Of a DNA stretch of 64,000 bases, positions 42,470-53,271 are shown piece by piece (position 1 is the stretch's first letter; each line of letters opens with the position of its first letter). The notes under the pieces were generated by a model. That model was given only the letters and a program-made list of their open reading frames with translations. It did no database searches and was not told the DNA's origin. The position numbers were made by a program, and so were the translations under genes. This DNA comes from an uncultured Gemmatimonadales bacterium (GTDB lineage Bacteria; Gemmatimonadota; Gemmatimonadetes; Gemmatimonadales; GWC2-71-9): positions 56,136 through 120,135 of the forward strand of contig CAMYLY010000009.1 of the NCBI GenBank assembly GCA_947259405.1, read 5' to 3'.

Positions 42470-44920
42470 ATGCAAGAGAGCGCATGCCTCCCGTATGCGC
42501 TGCTCCAGCGTCCCCGGTCGCACCATCACTCCGCACACGCACACCCTGACCTACCCATCGGTTGTGCCGTGGTAGACGCCGCCTCTCGCCGGCCAGCGAC
42601 GGCCCGCCACAGTCCCCTTGGGGACATCCACTTGAAGGACATCTGGGCGATCATCGTCCGGCATTGGATGCTCATCGTTGCGATGGTCATCGTCGTTGCG
42701 GGCGGAGCGTGGTACACGGGCCGCGACACGATCCCGCAGTATCGATCCAGTTTGACCCTACAGGTGTCGTCGTCGAAGACCGCGTTCGGTCGGACGGACG
42801 ACATCGACGTCGACCCACTTGCGCTGCAGACGGATCCAGTGCTGTCCGAAGCCCTCGTCCTGACCACCCAGGCACTCGCTCGTGAGGTGGTCTACGAGTT
42901 GTCACTCCAGCTCGAACTGGTAGACCCCACTATCGCCCGCGGCAGCGTCTTCACGGCGGTGGAAGTAGACCAGACGGCGACGTTCGCCGACTACACAGTC
43001 GTCCGTAGCCCGCCTCCCGCCGGCTGGGACATCATCGATGCCGCTGGGTCTACGATCGTGTCGGGCGCGTATGGCGCAAGGGCTCGGGGCCCCGGCTTCG
43101 CCGCCGACGTGCTGCCGCCCGAGGGCGGCGCCGAAACAAATGCGTTCCGCATCGTCCATCCGGATCAGGCGGCGGCGGCGGTGCGCGCCGGCCTTGGCTA
43201 TCAGGTGCGAGCGGCCACGAGCGCATTCGACGTTTCGTACACGGGTTCGGACCCATCACTCGTTCCGCTGGTGCTGAACGAGGCGGCGGTCCAGTTGCAG
43301 CGCGACGGGGTCGATCGGCTCACGCAGGCCATCAGTCGGCGCACGAGGTTCATCGAAGGAGCTATCGACTCGACCGAGCGAGAGCTGGGTGCGGTGCTCG
43401 ATACGATCGAAGCGTTCAAGGCCACGCACCAGGTGACCAACCTCACTGCCGAACAGCAAACGCTCGTCGTCAAGATCTCGGACTTCGATCGCGACTTGAT
43501 CGCGGCCCGCATTCGAGTGTCCACCCTGGAGAGTGCCATCGAGGAGGCTCGTCTTGGGGACATCGACGGGCTCAACCGGCTCGCGGCCGCCGAAGCGGTG
43601 CAAACCAATCAGGCCTTGACGTTTCAGATCAACCGGCTGCTCTCACTGTACGAAGATCGTCGCAAGCTCATGGCCGGGACCCAGGGTCTCCGGGAGGACA
43701 ACCCGCAGATCCAAGCGCTCGAGTCGGAGATCAGCGACGGGCATGCGGCGTTGGTGCGCGCGGCCAGTGCCACGCTCGTCTCGGTTCGTCAACAGGAAGC
43801 CGCGGTGGCTGAAAGAATCTCGGAGCTTCGGTCAGAGCTGAACCGTTATCTGGCCACAGAGAACGAGATGGCGCGGATCGAGATCTCCGCGTCCACGTTA
43901 CGCGAAACAGCGCGATGGCTGCAGTCACAATACCAGCTCGTGCAGATCCAGAATGCCAGCCTCGGGCCGTACGTGGCTGTACTGGACGGCGCGACACCCC
44001 CGGCACGGATCGGCACCAGCCCCCGCCAGAAAATGTTCCTCGGTATCCTGGTGGGCCTTCTGATTGGCATCGCAGGAGCTTTCTTCCTCGAGTACCTCGA
44101 CCAGACAATCAAGACGTCCGCCGACGTCGAGCGCGTACTACGTGTTCCCGTCCTCGGTCAAATCCCTGCTGAGGCCCGCATGGCCGCCTCCCGGCACGGG
44201 GGACGCGCCGTCGTCGTCACCACGAATGAGTTGATGCCCGACGCGCCCGCGTCCGAGGCCTATCGTGCCCTGCGGACTAATGTGACGTTCGTGGGCGCGG
44301 AGCGACCGCTGCAGCTGATCGTAGTCACGAGCCCCGGACCGGGCGAGGGAAAGACGACGACCGCGGCAAATCTCGCACTTTCGCTCGGAGCGGCAGGGAG
44401 CCGAACGATCCTGCTCGATGGGGATATGCGGAGGCCCGAACAGCATCGCGCGTTCCGCATCGTGCAAAGTCCTGGCCTGACCGACGTCCTTGTCGGGGAG
44501 GCACAACTGGCGGAGGTCATCCGCCCGAACCTCGCGGACAACCTGGATCTTATTCCCGCTGGGAAGATCCCACCCAACCCATCTGAGTTATTGGGATCCG
44601 ATGGCATGCGCCAGGTGATCGATTCGCTGCGCAACGACTACGAGTACATCGTCATCGACACCCCCCCGGTGCTCCCGGTGACCGACGCGGTCGTTGCCGC
44701 CGCGTCGAGCGACGCGGTGGTCGTCGTTCTGCGGTCCGGCAGCACGGAGGAGGTCGCGGCGCTTCGGGCTTTTGAGCAACTCGACAAGGTGAAGGCACGC
44801 GTCGCCGGCGTCGTCCTGAACGGACTTTCGGCTCGCCTCGACCAGCACTATGCCTATTACTCCTACGGAGGCTACTCGGAGCGGGCGCCGCGCGCTCGAA
44901 AAGCGCGGAGAGGTAGCTAA
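42470..44920 (+). CDS. Wzc-like polysaccharide co-polymerase/tyrosine autokinase
   Basis: It controls chain length and export of exopolysaccharide. The protein has a Wzz-type N-terminal domain with a first membrane helix (WMLIVAMVIVVAGGAWY), a long periplasmic coiled-coil region and a second helix (MFLGILVGLLIGIAGAFFL). The cytoplasmic BY-kinase has Walker A SPGPGEGKTTTAANLA, Walker A' LLDGDMRRPEQHR, Walker B YIVIDTPPVLPVTDA and a Tyr cluster HYAYYSYGGYSER at the end. An ATG at 42470 gives 816 residues; a GTG at 42569 gives 783 and a more natural N-terminus. No Wza, Wzb or glycosyltransferase gene is adjacent. Confidence 0.92.
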   Translation: MQESACLPYALLQRPRSHHHSAHAHPDLPIGCAVVDAASRRPATARHSPLGDIHLKDIWAIIVRHWMLIVAMVIVVAGGAWYTGRDTIPQYRSSLTLQVSSSKTAFGRTDDIDVDPLALQTDPVLSEALVLTTQALAREVVYELSLQLELVDPTIARGSVFTAVEVDQTATFADYTVVRSPPPAGWDIIDAAGSTIVSGAYGARARGPGFAADVLPPEGGAETNAFRIVHPDQAAAAVRAGLGYQVRAATSAFDVSYTGSDPSLVPLVLNEAAVQLQRDGVDRLTQAISRRTRFIEGAIDSTERELGAVLDTIEAFKATHQVTNLTAEQQTLVVKISDFDRDLIAARIRVSTLESAIEEARLGDIDGLNRLAAAEAVQTNQALTFQINRLLSLYEDRRKLMAGTQGLREDNPQIQALESEISDGHAALVRAASATLVSVRQQEAAVAERISELRSELNRYLATENEMARIEISASTLRETARWLQSQYQLVQIQNASLGPYVAVLDGATPPARIGTSPRQKMFLGILVGLLIGIAGAFFLEYLDQTIKTSADVERVLRVPVLGQIPAEARMAASRHGGRAVVVTTNELMPDAPASEAYRALRTNVTFVGAERPLQLIVVTSPGPGEGKTTTAANLALSLGAAGSRTILLDGDMRRPEQHRAFRIVQSPGLTDVLVGEAQLAEVIRPNLADNLDLIPAGKIPPNPSELLGSDGMRQVIDSLRNDYEYIVIDTPPVLPVTDAVVAAASSDAVVVVLRSGSTEEVAALRAFEQLDKVKARVAGVVLNGLSARLDQHYAYYSYGGYSERAPRARKARRGS

Positions 44921-44935
44921 CCGGGCGACAAGCCT

Positions 44936-47202
<2,267 letters not shown>

Positions 47203-47212
47203 CGTCAAACCA

Positions 47213-48379
47213 TCATGTGTCGAAACCACCGGCGGTGGACCCCTCGGGCATTGCGTCATGCTCGCTAGCCTTGGTCTTCCGCGATGGCTTCTTCTTCTTT
47301 GTCGCCCTCGACTTGCGCCCAAACGTCTTCAACTTGAGTTCGAAGTCGGATGGGTCCGAGGCGGCGGCCTTTGCTATGTCCAACGTGACCAATTCGCTGT
47401 CCACCAACTCCAAGAGATGCTGGTCGAACGACTGCATCCCATATTGGTCATGACCTTCCTCGATGAAATCCTTGATGTCCGCAACACGGTTCCGGTCACG
47501 GATCAGGTCGCGAATCGTCGACGTCGCAATCATGATCTCCAGTGCTGCCACCCTCCCCTTCTCATCCGCACGCGGAAGGAGTCGTTGCGCAACGACCGCC
47601 TCCAGGGAATCTGCCAACCGAATGCGCACCACCTCCTGCTCCTCGGGCGGAAACATCGCAACGATGCGGGCAATGGTCGTGGCTGCATCTGACGTATGCA
47701 GCGTCGATATCACGAGATGGCCCGTCTCGGCCGCCTTCATGGCGATGTTCACTGTCTTCGGGTCCCGCATCTCACCGATGAGGATGACATCAGGATCCTG
47801 ACGGAGCGCTGCGCGAAGCCCATCATCGAAACTCTCGGTATCGGGCCCGACTTCGCGTTGCGTCACGGACGATTTGACGTCGCGGTGGAGGAACTCGATC
47901 GGGTTCTCGAGGGTCACGATGTGTCGATTGAGCGCCGAGTTAATATGGTTGATCATGGCAGCCATCGTCGAGCTCTTCCCGCTGCCCGTCACACCGGTCA
48001 CCAGGATCATGCCCCGCTCGCTCAGGGCCACTTTCCCGAGCACTTCCGGTAGACCAAGCTTCTGGAAGTTCGGAACCTCAAAGGGGATGACGCGCATCAC
48101 GATCATGAAGGACGATCGCTGTCGCAAGATATTGACGCGAAATCGCCCAATACCCGGAGCGCCCCAGGAACAATCGTAGTCCTTGATCTGGTCGATCCGA
48201 TTCCGATCCTGCTCAGTGGGGATGAGCTTCAGCGCGATGGCCTTGGTCTGTTCAGGGGACAGGCGTTGCTTGGTCAGCGGAACTAACTCGCCGTCGATTC
48301 GAGCCCGGAACACGTCGCCTGCTTTGATGTGGAGGTCAGACGCATTTCGCTCGACGGCGGCCTTAATGATGTTCTCCAT
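47213..48379 (-). CDS. pilT: Type IV pilus retraction ATPase PilT
   Basis: This hexameric motor depolymerises pili for twitching motility. The 388 residues include the N-terminal ASDLHIKAGDVFRARIDGEL, Walker A GVTGSGKSSTMAAMINHIN, the Asp box ALRQDPDVILIGEMRD, the His box STLHTSDAATTIARI and MFPPEEQEVVRIRLADSL. An extra C-terminal tail of about 35 residues is very basic (KSRATKKKKPSRKTKASEH). No pilB, pilC or pilin gene is nearby; it sits between a hydroxyacid dehydrogenase and a DapA-family gene, so other pilus genes must lie elsewhere. Confidence 0.95.
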   Translation of the reverse strand: MENIIKAAVERNASDLHIKAGDVFRARIDGELVPLTKQRLSPEQTKAIALKLIPTEQDRNRIDQIKDYDCSWGAPGIGRFRVNILRQRSSFMIVMRVIPFEVPNFQKLGLPEVLGKVALSERGMILVTGVTGSGKSSTMAAMINHINSALNRHIVTLENPIEFLHRDVKSSVTQREVGPDTESFDDGLRAALRQDPDVILIGEMRDPKTVNIAMKAAETGHLVISTLHTSDAATTIARIVAMFPPEEQEVVRIRLADSLEAVVAQRLLPRADEKGRVAALEIMIATSTIRDLIRDRNRVADIKDFIEEGHDQYGMQSFDQHLLELVDSELVTLDIAKAAASDPSDFELKLKTFGRKSRATKKKKPSRKTKASEHDAMPEGSTAGGFDT

Positions 48380-48383
48380 ACGT

Positions 48384-49412
48384 TTAGTATCCCAACCTCG
48401 GGTCCACGATGTTCTTCAGGCGCCCGCCACGGCGGTACCTGCGAATATTTTCCACGATGAGGTCCGTCTCCCGTGGCCAAAACCGGTTCGAAACACCACT
48501 GACGTGAGGCGTGACCAGCACCCGCTCGTGTCGCCAGAACGGGTGCGAGCGAGGCAGCGGTTCCGTCGCGAGCACATCCAAAACCACTCCCGCAAGGTGC
48601 CCACGGTCAAGGTGCCCGAGTAGCGCTTGCTCGTCCAGCAGGCCCCCGCGTGCGAGATTGATCACCCACGAACCTCGCGGCAACGCGTGCAGAACGGCAT
48701 CGTCGACGACGCGAGTCGTCTCCGCGGTCTGCGGGGCGGCGATCACCAAGACATCGCTCTTCTTCGCGAGAGCCGAAACGGCCCCGGGTCCGCCGACCCA
48801 CGAGACACCGCGTGGCCGTCGGCGCGCTGGATGCCGCCGCACACCGCACACATGCATCCCGAGTGCATGGCAGCGACCGGCAATCTTCGACCCCACTCCT
48901 CCCAAGCCTACGATTCCCACACGCGTCTCAGCGAACTCCTTGGTCGCCGCCGTGCCATCTGTGAAGGCGTCCTTGCGCCAACGTCGCGCGCGCTGCCCGG
49001 CGACGGCCACGTGGAATCCTCGAACACAGAACGCAATCGCGGCAACGGCCCAATCCGCCATCGGCTCCGCATGGGTCCCTCTCGAGTTGGTGAGGGCTAC
49101 ACCATGCTCAGCAAGCTCCGGCGAGAGGCTGGCACCGACTCCGGCAGCTGCCGTATGCGCCCACTGAAGTGAGGGGCCTGCCGCCCGGACGACAGCCGCT
49201 GGCACGCCCCATCCAATGTACACCTCCGCACCGACCGCAGCTCTCTGCGCTTCCCGCGAAGGCTGCGCGCCGTCACCGTCGCTGGACGAAGGTGACCGAA
49301 CGTCAACGATTGCCCACCCCTGCCCAAAAGCACGCGTCACGGCCTGAAGCGTGCTGGTGGGGGCGCGCCAGACTGGCCGAGCGGACTGGAGGTCGATGAC
49401 CGCTCGCCTCAC
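48384..49412 (-). CDS. D-2-hydroxyacid dehydrogenase family protein
   Basis: This 342-residue NAD(P)-dependent oxidoreductase has the nucleotide-binding motif VGIVGLGGVGSKIAGRCHALG in the centre, SWVINLARGGLLDEQALL with the conserved Arg, DVLATEPLPRSHPFW with the catalytic Glu and LVTPHVSGVSNRFWPRE with the catalytic His. The substrate domain (GWGVPAAVVRAAGPSLQWAH) is more divergent, so glyoxylate/hydroxypyruvate reductase or other activities are equally possible. It overlaps mgtC by ATGA and precedes pilT by 4 bases. Confidence 0.87.
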   Translation of the reverse strand: MRRAVIDLQSARPVWRAPTSTLQAVTRAFGQGWAIVDVRSPSSSDGDGAQPSREAQRAAVGAEVYIGWGVPAAVVRAAGPSLQWAHTAAAGVGASLSPELAEHGVALTNSRGTHAEPMADWAVAAIAFCVRGFHVAVAGQRARRWRKDAFTDGTAATKEFAETRVGIVGLGGVGSKIAGRCHALGMHVCGVRRHPARRRPRGVSWVGGPGAVSALAKKSDVLVIAAPQTAETTRVVDDAVLHALPRGSWVINLARGGLLDEQALLGHLDRGHLAGVVLDVLATEPLPRSHPFWRHERVLVTPHVSGVSNRFWPRETDLIVENIRRYRRGGRLKNIVDPRLGY

Positions 49413-50080
49413 TCCTCTACCCTAACCGCCACGTCGCTCGCGAGCGCAAGGTATTCCCTCTGAGCCGCGTTCTGTTTCACCAACGGCCCCTCGGCGGTGA
49501 TCGTGACGATCTGCCGGCCGCTCTTCTCCACCGCATGGACTTCAATCACTCGGAGCCCAACATCGCTCGCGATCTCCGCCACTTGTGCTGCCCGACCACC
49601 AGCCACGGGTGTCTCGATCGTCACTCGTTGGACGATCGATCTTCGCTGGACGGCCGACTCCACCCACCGCAACGCGGCCAGGACCAAGACCACGAGCAGG
49701 GTCACCCCAACTGCCTCGAGCGCCGCCCCGGCTCCAATCGCCACGCCTATCGCGGCCACCAACCATATGGTGGCCGCACTCGTCAGCCCCGTTACGAGGC
49801 CACGGTCGTGCAGAATCGTACCGGCCCCAATGAACCCAACTCCCGTCACGATCTGGGCAGCTATGCGCCCGGGGTCTCCATCTGTCCCTGCCACAGCTAT
49901 CGACAGCTGGGTGAACAGCGCCGCCCCGATACAGATGAGGATGTTGGTCCGGAGTCCCGCCGCCTTGCCCTGGAGTTCCCGCTCGAGCCCGATGGCCCCG
50001 CCAAGCGCGACCGCAAGCAACAAGCCGCCGAGAATGTCGAATCGGAGTGCTTCGCCGAGTGCCACCCACGCATCTCTCAT
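49409..50080 (-). CDS. MgtC/SapB-family membrane protein
   Basis: This 223-residue protein has four to five N-terminal transmembrane helices with the signature GGAIGLERELQGKAAGLRTN, IGAALFTQLSIAVAGTDGD and AAQIVTGVGFIGAGTILHD. A soluble C-terminal domain of about 85 residues (TIETPVAGGRAAQVAEIA) is ACT-like, as in MgtC. MgtC in Salmonella affects ATP synthase and magnesium limitation; the role of other family members is uncertain. It is coupled by 4-base overlaps to trpS upstream and to the dehydrogenase downstream. Confidence 0.9.
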   Translation of the reverse strand: MRDAWVALGEALRFDILGGLLLAVALGGAIGLERELQGKAAGLRTNILICIGAALFTQLSIAVAGTDGDPGRIAAQIVTGVGFIGAGTILHDRGLVTGLTSAATIWLVAAIGVAIGAGAALEAVGVTLLVVLVLAALRWVESAVQRRSIVQRVTIETPVAGGRAAQVAEIASDVGLRVIEVHAVEKSGRQIVTITAEGPLVKQNAAQREYLALASDVAVRVEE

Positions 50081-51078
50081 TCGGGCGTCTGTGGCTGCTC
50101 AGAGTCCAAGAGACCCATATGCCGCCGTACCTCCAACATGGTTTCGCGGGCGACCGCCGTCGCCCGCCGTGCGCCGTCGTCCAGAATCTCATGTACTCGC
50201 TCCCGGTGCGCGCGCAGCTCCGCGGCACGGTGCCGGAAGTCGGTGAGGGTCCGTTCCATGTTGTCAGCAAGTACACGCTTGCATTCGATGCAACCCCATC
50301 CGGCCGACCGGCACTGTGCAGCGACGTGCGTCACCGTGTCCGAGGGCGAGAAGTACTTGTGGAGATTGTAGATGTTGCAGACTTCCGGGGTACCCGGGTC
50401 GGTGCGTTTCACTCTCGCGGGGTCCGTGACAGCGGGTCGGAGCCGTTCCCAAATCTGGTCCGGGGTGTCAAGCAATCCGATGGTGTTGTCCAGGCTCTTG
50501 GACATCTTTGCCTGCCCGTCCAGTCCAATGATCCGCCGTGCCTTGCCGACCATCGCCTCAGGTTCCGGAAACACATCGCTCCCAAACTTCGCGTTCCATT
50601 TTCGCACTATCTCACGCATCAGCTCGATATGTTGAACCTGATCTTCCCCCACTGGCACAAGATCCGCCTTGTAGAGCAGTACGTCCGCCGCTTGCAGGAC
50701 TGGGTAGTTCAGGAGTCCTGCCAGCACGCTTTCTTGACGCTTGGATTTATCCTTAAATTGCGTCATCCGCTCCAAATCGCCGAGTGGCGTGACGGTGTTG
50801 AACACCCACGCCAGTTCGGTGTGTTCGTGCACATGTGACTGAACGAACAGGGTGCAGTGGCTGGGATCGATACCGGCGGCAAGCAGACTCACCGCCATAT
50901 CGAACGTGCGGGCGGGCAGCGCCGCCGCATCATAGTCCTGGGTGATGGCGTGGTAGTCGACAATGCAGAAATAGCAGTCGTACTGCTCCTGCAGTTCGAC
51001 CCAATTGCGGACTGCACCGAGATAATTGCCCAGATGAAGCTCGCCCGATGGCTGGATGCCAGAGAAGACGCGTCGCAT
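50077..51078 (-). CDS. trpS: Tryptophanyl-tRNA synthetase
   Basis: This class I synthetase charges tRNA-Trp. The ATG at 51078 (MRRVFSGIQPSGELHLGNYLG) gives 333 residues and the proper N-terminus with the HIGH-type motif HLGN; the frame continues without support to 51126. KMSKS is intact in GLDGQAKMSKSLDNTIGLL, and PVLQAADVLLYKADLVPVGEDQ matches the family. It heads a translationally coupled run trpS-mgtC-dehydrogenase-pilT-DapA. Only 39 bases separate it from the divergent inositol phosphatase, so promoters probably overlap. No T-box or trp leader is visible. Confidence 0.96.
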   Translation of the reverse strand: MRRVFSGIQPSGELHLGNYLGAVRNWVELQEQYDCYFCIVDYHAITQDYDAAALPARTFDMAVSLLAAGIDPSHCTLFVQSHVHEHTELAWVFNTVTPLGDLERMTQFKDKSKRQESVLAGLLNYPVLQAADVLLYKADLVPVGEDQVQHIELMREIVRKWNAKFGSDVFPEPEAMVGKARRIIGLDGQAKMSKSLDNTIGLLDTPDQIWERLRPAVTDPARVKRTDPGTPEVCNIYNLHKYFSPSDTVTHVAAQCRSAGWGCIECKRVLADNMERTLTDFRHRAAELRAHRERVHEILDDGARRATAVARETMLEVRRHMGLLDSEQPQTPE

Positions 51079-51117
51079 TGCGACGGAAGCTAGGACCGGA
51101 CCCGGGGAGATCGCAAG

Positions 51118-51909
51118 GTGAAGCAATACGGAGACTTACTGACCGTCGCCACGAACGCGGCGCGGAACGGTGCTCAGCACATCCGCGATCAGACTCGGCC
51201 CCGATCAGACGCCTGGGATTTGAAAGGGGCAAGCGACTTCGTTACCGATGTCGACCGGGGTGCTGAACAGGTCATCGGGAACGTGCTCACGGACGGTGTG
51301 CCGGATTCGACCGTCTTGGGCGAGGAACTCACGCCTGAAACGGCCGACGCGGGTCTGGTTTGGGTAGTCGACCCCTTGGACGGCACGACCAACTACCTGC
51401 ATGGCTATCCGGCGTACGCGGTAAGTATCGGCGGTGCCATCGACGGGGAGCTCTGCGTCGGAGTCGTGCTGGACATACCCCACGACCTCGTGTATCACGC
51501 TACCAGGGGCGGTGGCGCATGGAAGGGTCGCGAGCCGTTACAGGTTTCGACGCTCGCCGACCCCGCGCAGGCGCTCATCGGCACGGGATGGCCGTTCAAA
51601 CGCCCGAAGCTGTTACCCCGCTATCTCGAACATCTTGCCACCATTCTGACCCGCACGGCTGGCGTGCGACGAGCCGGATCGGCCTCCCTAGATTTTGTCG
51701 AGGTGGCTCGTGGTGGGTTCGACGGATTCTGGGAACCGTACCTTGCGCCGTGGGACGTTGCGGCAGGATCGCTGATTATCAGGGAAGCCGGCGGGTGCGT
51801 CACGGACTATGCCGGCAAGCCGGAAGTGGTCCGCCACGGAGACTTCGTCGCCGGTAACCCGACGATACACGCATGGCTCCTCGACGTGTTGGACGCTAGC
51901 GTGGGTTGA
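51118..51909 (+). CDS. Inositol monophosphatase-family protein
   Basis: This 263-residue Mg2+-dependent phosphatase starts at a GTG at 51118 after GGGGAGA. Metal and substrate motifs are complete: DFVTDVDRGAEQVI, VLGEELTPE, WVVDPLDGTTNYLHGYP and WDVAAGSLIIREAGG. SuhB, inositol-1-phosphatase, histidinol-phosphatase and CysQ-type enzymes share this fold; the compact length and motif spacing favour inositol monophosphatase/SuhB. It is a single gene, divergent from trpS and convergent with map (22-base gap, no hairpin seen). Confidence 0.92.
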   Translation: MKQYGDLLTVATNAARNGAQHIRDQTRPRSDAWDLKGASDFVTDVDRGAEQVIGNVLTDGVPDSTVLGEELTPETADAGLVWVVDPLDGTTNYLHGYPAYAVSIGGAIDGELCVGVVLDIPHDLVYHATRGGGAWKGREPLQVSTLADPAQALIGTGWPFKRPKLLPRYLEHLATILTRTAGVRRAGSASLDFVEVARGGFDGFWEPYLAPWDVAAGSLIIREAGGCVTDYAGKPEVVRHGDFVAGNPTIHAWLLDVLDASVG

Positions 51910-51931
51910 AACTGCGCCGCGATGCGACGCT

Positions 51932-52702
51932 TTATGCTGGCGCGTGAACGGGAGCTACGGTGAGCGTGCGGGGGCCGCTCGCCGTAATCAACACCGTGTG
52001 CTCGAAATGCGCGGACAGCGATCCATCGTTTGTGACCACGGTCCACTTGTCGTCGAGCGTGCGAATCTCGCGCCCGCCGATGTTGATCATCGGCTCGATG
52101 GCGAGTGTCATACCAGTCTGAAGGCGAGGCCCGCGCTTCGGCTTCCCGTAGTTGGGGATCTGTGGCTCCTCGTGGAAACTGGACCCAATTCCGTGACCAA
52201 CGAGCTCGCGCACGACACTGTAGCCGGCAGCTTCCGCTACGTTCTGAACCGCGTGGCCAATGTCACCGACGTGGTTGCCGACGACCGCTTCCTTGATCGC
52301 CGCATCCAGCGCCGATTGCGTCACGTCCAGCAGACGTTGCGTGTCGGGTGAGACGTCGCCCACGGGCAGGGTAACGGCTGAGTCGGCATGGAGACCTTCT
52401 AAGTACACGCCACAGTCAATCGAGATGATGTCTCCGTCGTCCAGCACGCGTTGTCGGCTCGGGATCCCGTGGACGATCTCTTCGTTGATCGAGGTGCATA
52501 GGGACGCCGGAAAGTCGTAGAGTCCTTTGAACGACGGCCGGGCTCCTTCATGGCTCCGAATGAACTCCTCGGCGGCCTCGTCGAGGTCGGCCGTGCTGAC
52601 GCCGGGGGCAACGCGGCCGGCCAGAAATGCCAGCGTGTCAGCGAGGACCTTCCCCGCTGCCGCCATGGTCTCGATTTCGCGCGCCGATTTGATCGTGATC
52701 AT
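51932..52702 (-). CDS. map: Type I methionine aminopeptidase
   Basis: It removes the initiator methionine. The 256-residue protein has MITIKSAREIETMAAAGKVL, the DIISIDCGVYLEGLHADSAVT metal-binding block with two Asp ligands, VGHGIGSSFHEEPQIPN with the His ligand, and GMTLAIEPMINIGGRE with a Glu ligand. Its start overlaps the adk stop by ATGA. It is the last gene of the ribosomal cluster here; the infA, rpmJ, rpsM, rpsK, rpsD, rpoA and rplQ genes that often follow are not in the window. Confidence 0.96.
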   Translation of the reverse strand: MITIKSAREIETMAAAGKVLADTLAFLAGRVAPGVSTADLDEAAEEFIRSHEGARPSFKGLYDFPASLCTSINEEIVHGIPSRQRVLDDGDIISIDCGVYLEGLHADSAVTLPVGDVSPDTQRLLDVTQSALDAAIKEAVVGNHVGDIGHAVQNVAEAAGYSVVRELVGHGIGSSFHEEPQIPNYGKPKRGPRLQTGMTLAIEPMINIGGREIRTLDDKWTVVTNDGSLSAHFEHTVLITASGPRTLTVAPVHAPA

Positions 52703-53262
52703 TGCCCCAACGCCTCGTCTATTCTCGCTGCAATCTCTTCTACCGTTCCAACCCCGTCCACCTCAGCCAGGATCCCCTTTCCCTTATAGTAGGCAATCAG
52801 CGGGGCCGTTTCCTCCTCGTACACGCCCAATCGCGCCCGAATCGCCTCGGGGGTGTCGTCACTACGTCCCTCCTGGTCGGCTCGGCCCCGGAGGCGCCTG
52901 ATCAACTCGTCACGGGGCACGGTAATCCCCAGTGCAAGGTCGACGCCACACTGTCGCTCATCAAGATGCTGGTCCACGGCCTCGGCTTGCGCCACGGTCC
53001 GCGGGAACCCGTCCATGATCACGCCATGGCGAGCCTCGGGGGCGGCCAACACCTCGTCGATCAGCCCCAGAACAACCTCATCGGGCACCAGCTGGCCGCT
53101 ATCCATGTACCCCTTTGCCTGTTGGCCGAGCGGGGTCCCATCGCGTACCGCCGCCCGCAACAGGTCGCCCGTCGCAATCTTCACGAGGCCAGCACGTTTG
53201 GCGAGGAGGGCGCCCTGTGTACCTTTGCCGGCGCCGGGGGGACCGAGCAGGACGAGGTACAT
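52699..53262 (-). CDS. adk: Adenylate kinase
   Basis: It interconverts ATP and AMP with two ADP. The 187-residue protein has P-loop LLGPPGAGKGTQGALLA, the AMP-site ATGDLLRAAVRDGTPLG, MDGFPRTVAQAEA and RADQEGRSDDTPEAIRARL in the lid region. The lid is the short form without the zinc cysteines. It lies between secY (9-base gap) and map (4-base overlap), the standard spc order. Confidence 0.97.
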   Translation of the reverse strand: MYLVLLGPPGAGKGTQGALLAKRAGLVKIATGDLLRAAVRDGTPLGQQAKGYMDSGQLVPDEVVLGLIDEVLAAPEARHGVIMDGFPRTVAQAEAVDQHLDERQCGVDLALGITVPRDELIRRLRGRADQEGRSDDTPEAIRARLGVYEEETAPLIAYYKGKGILAEVDGVGTVEEIAARIDEALGQ

Positions 53263-53271
53263 TCGGTGAGG

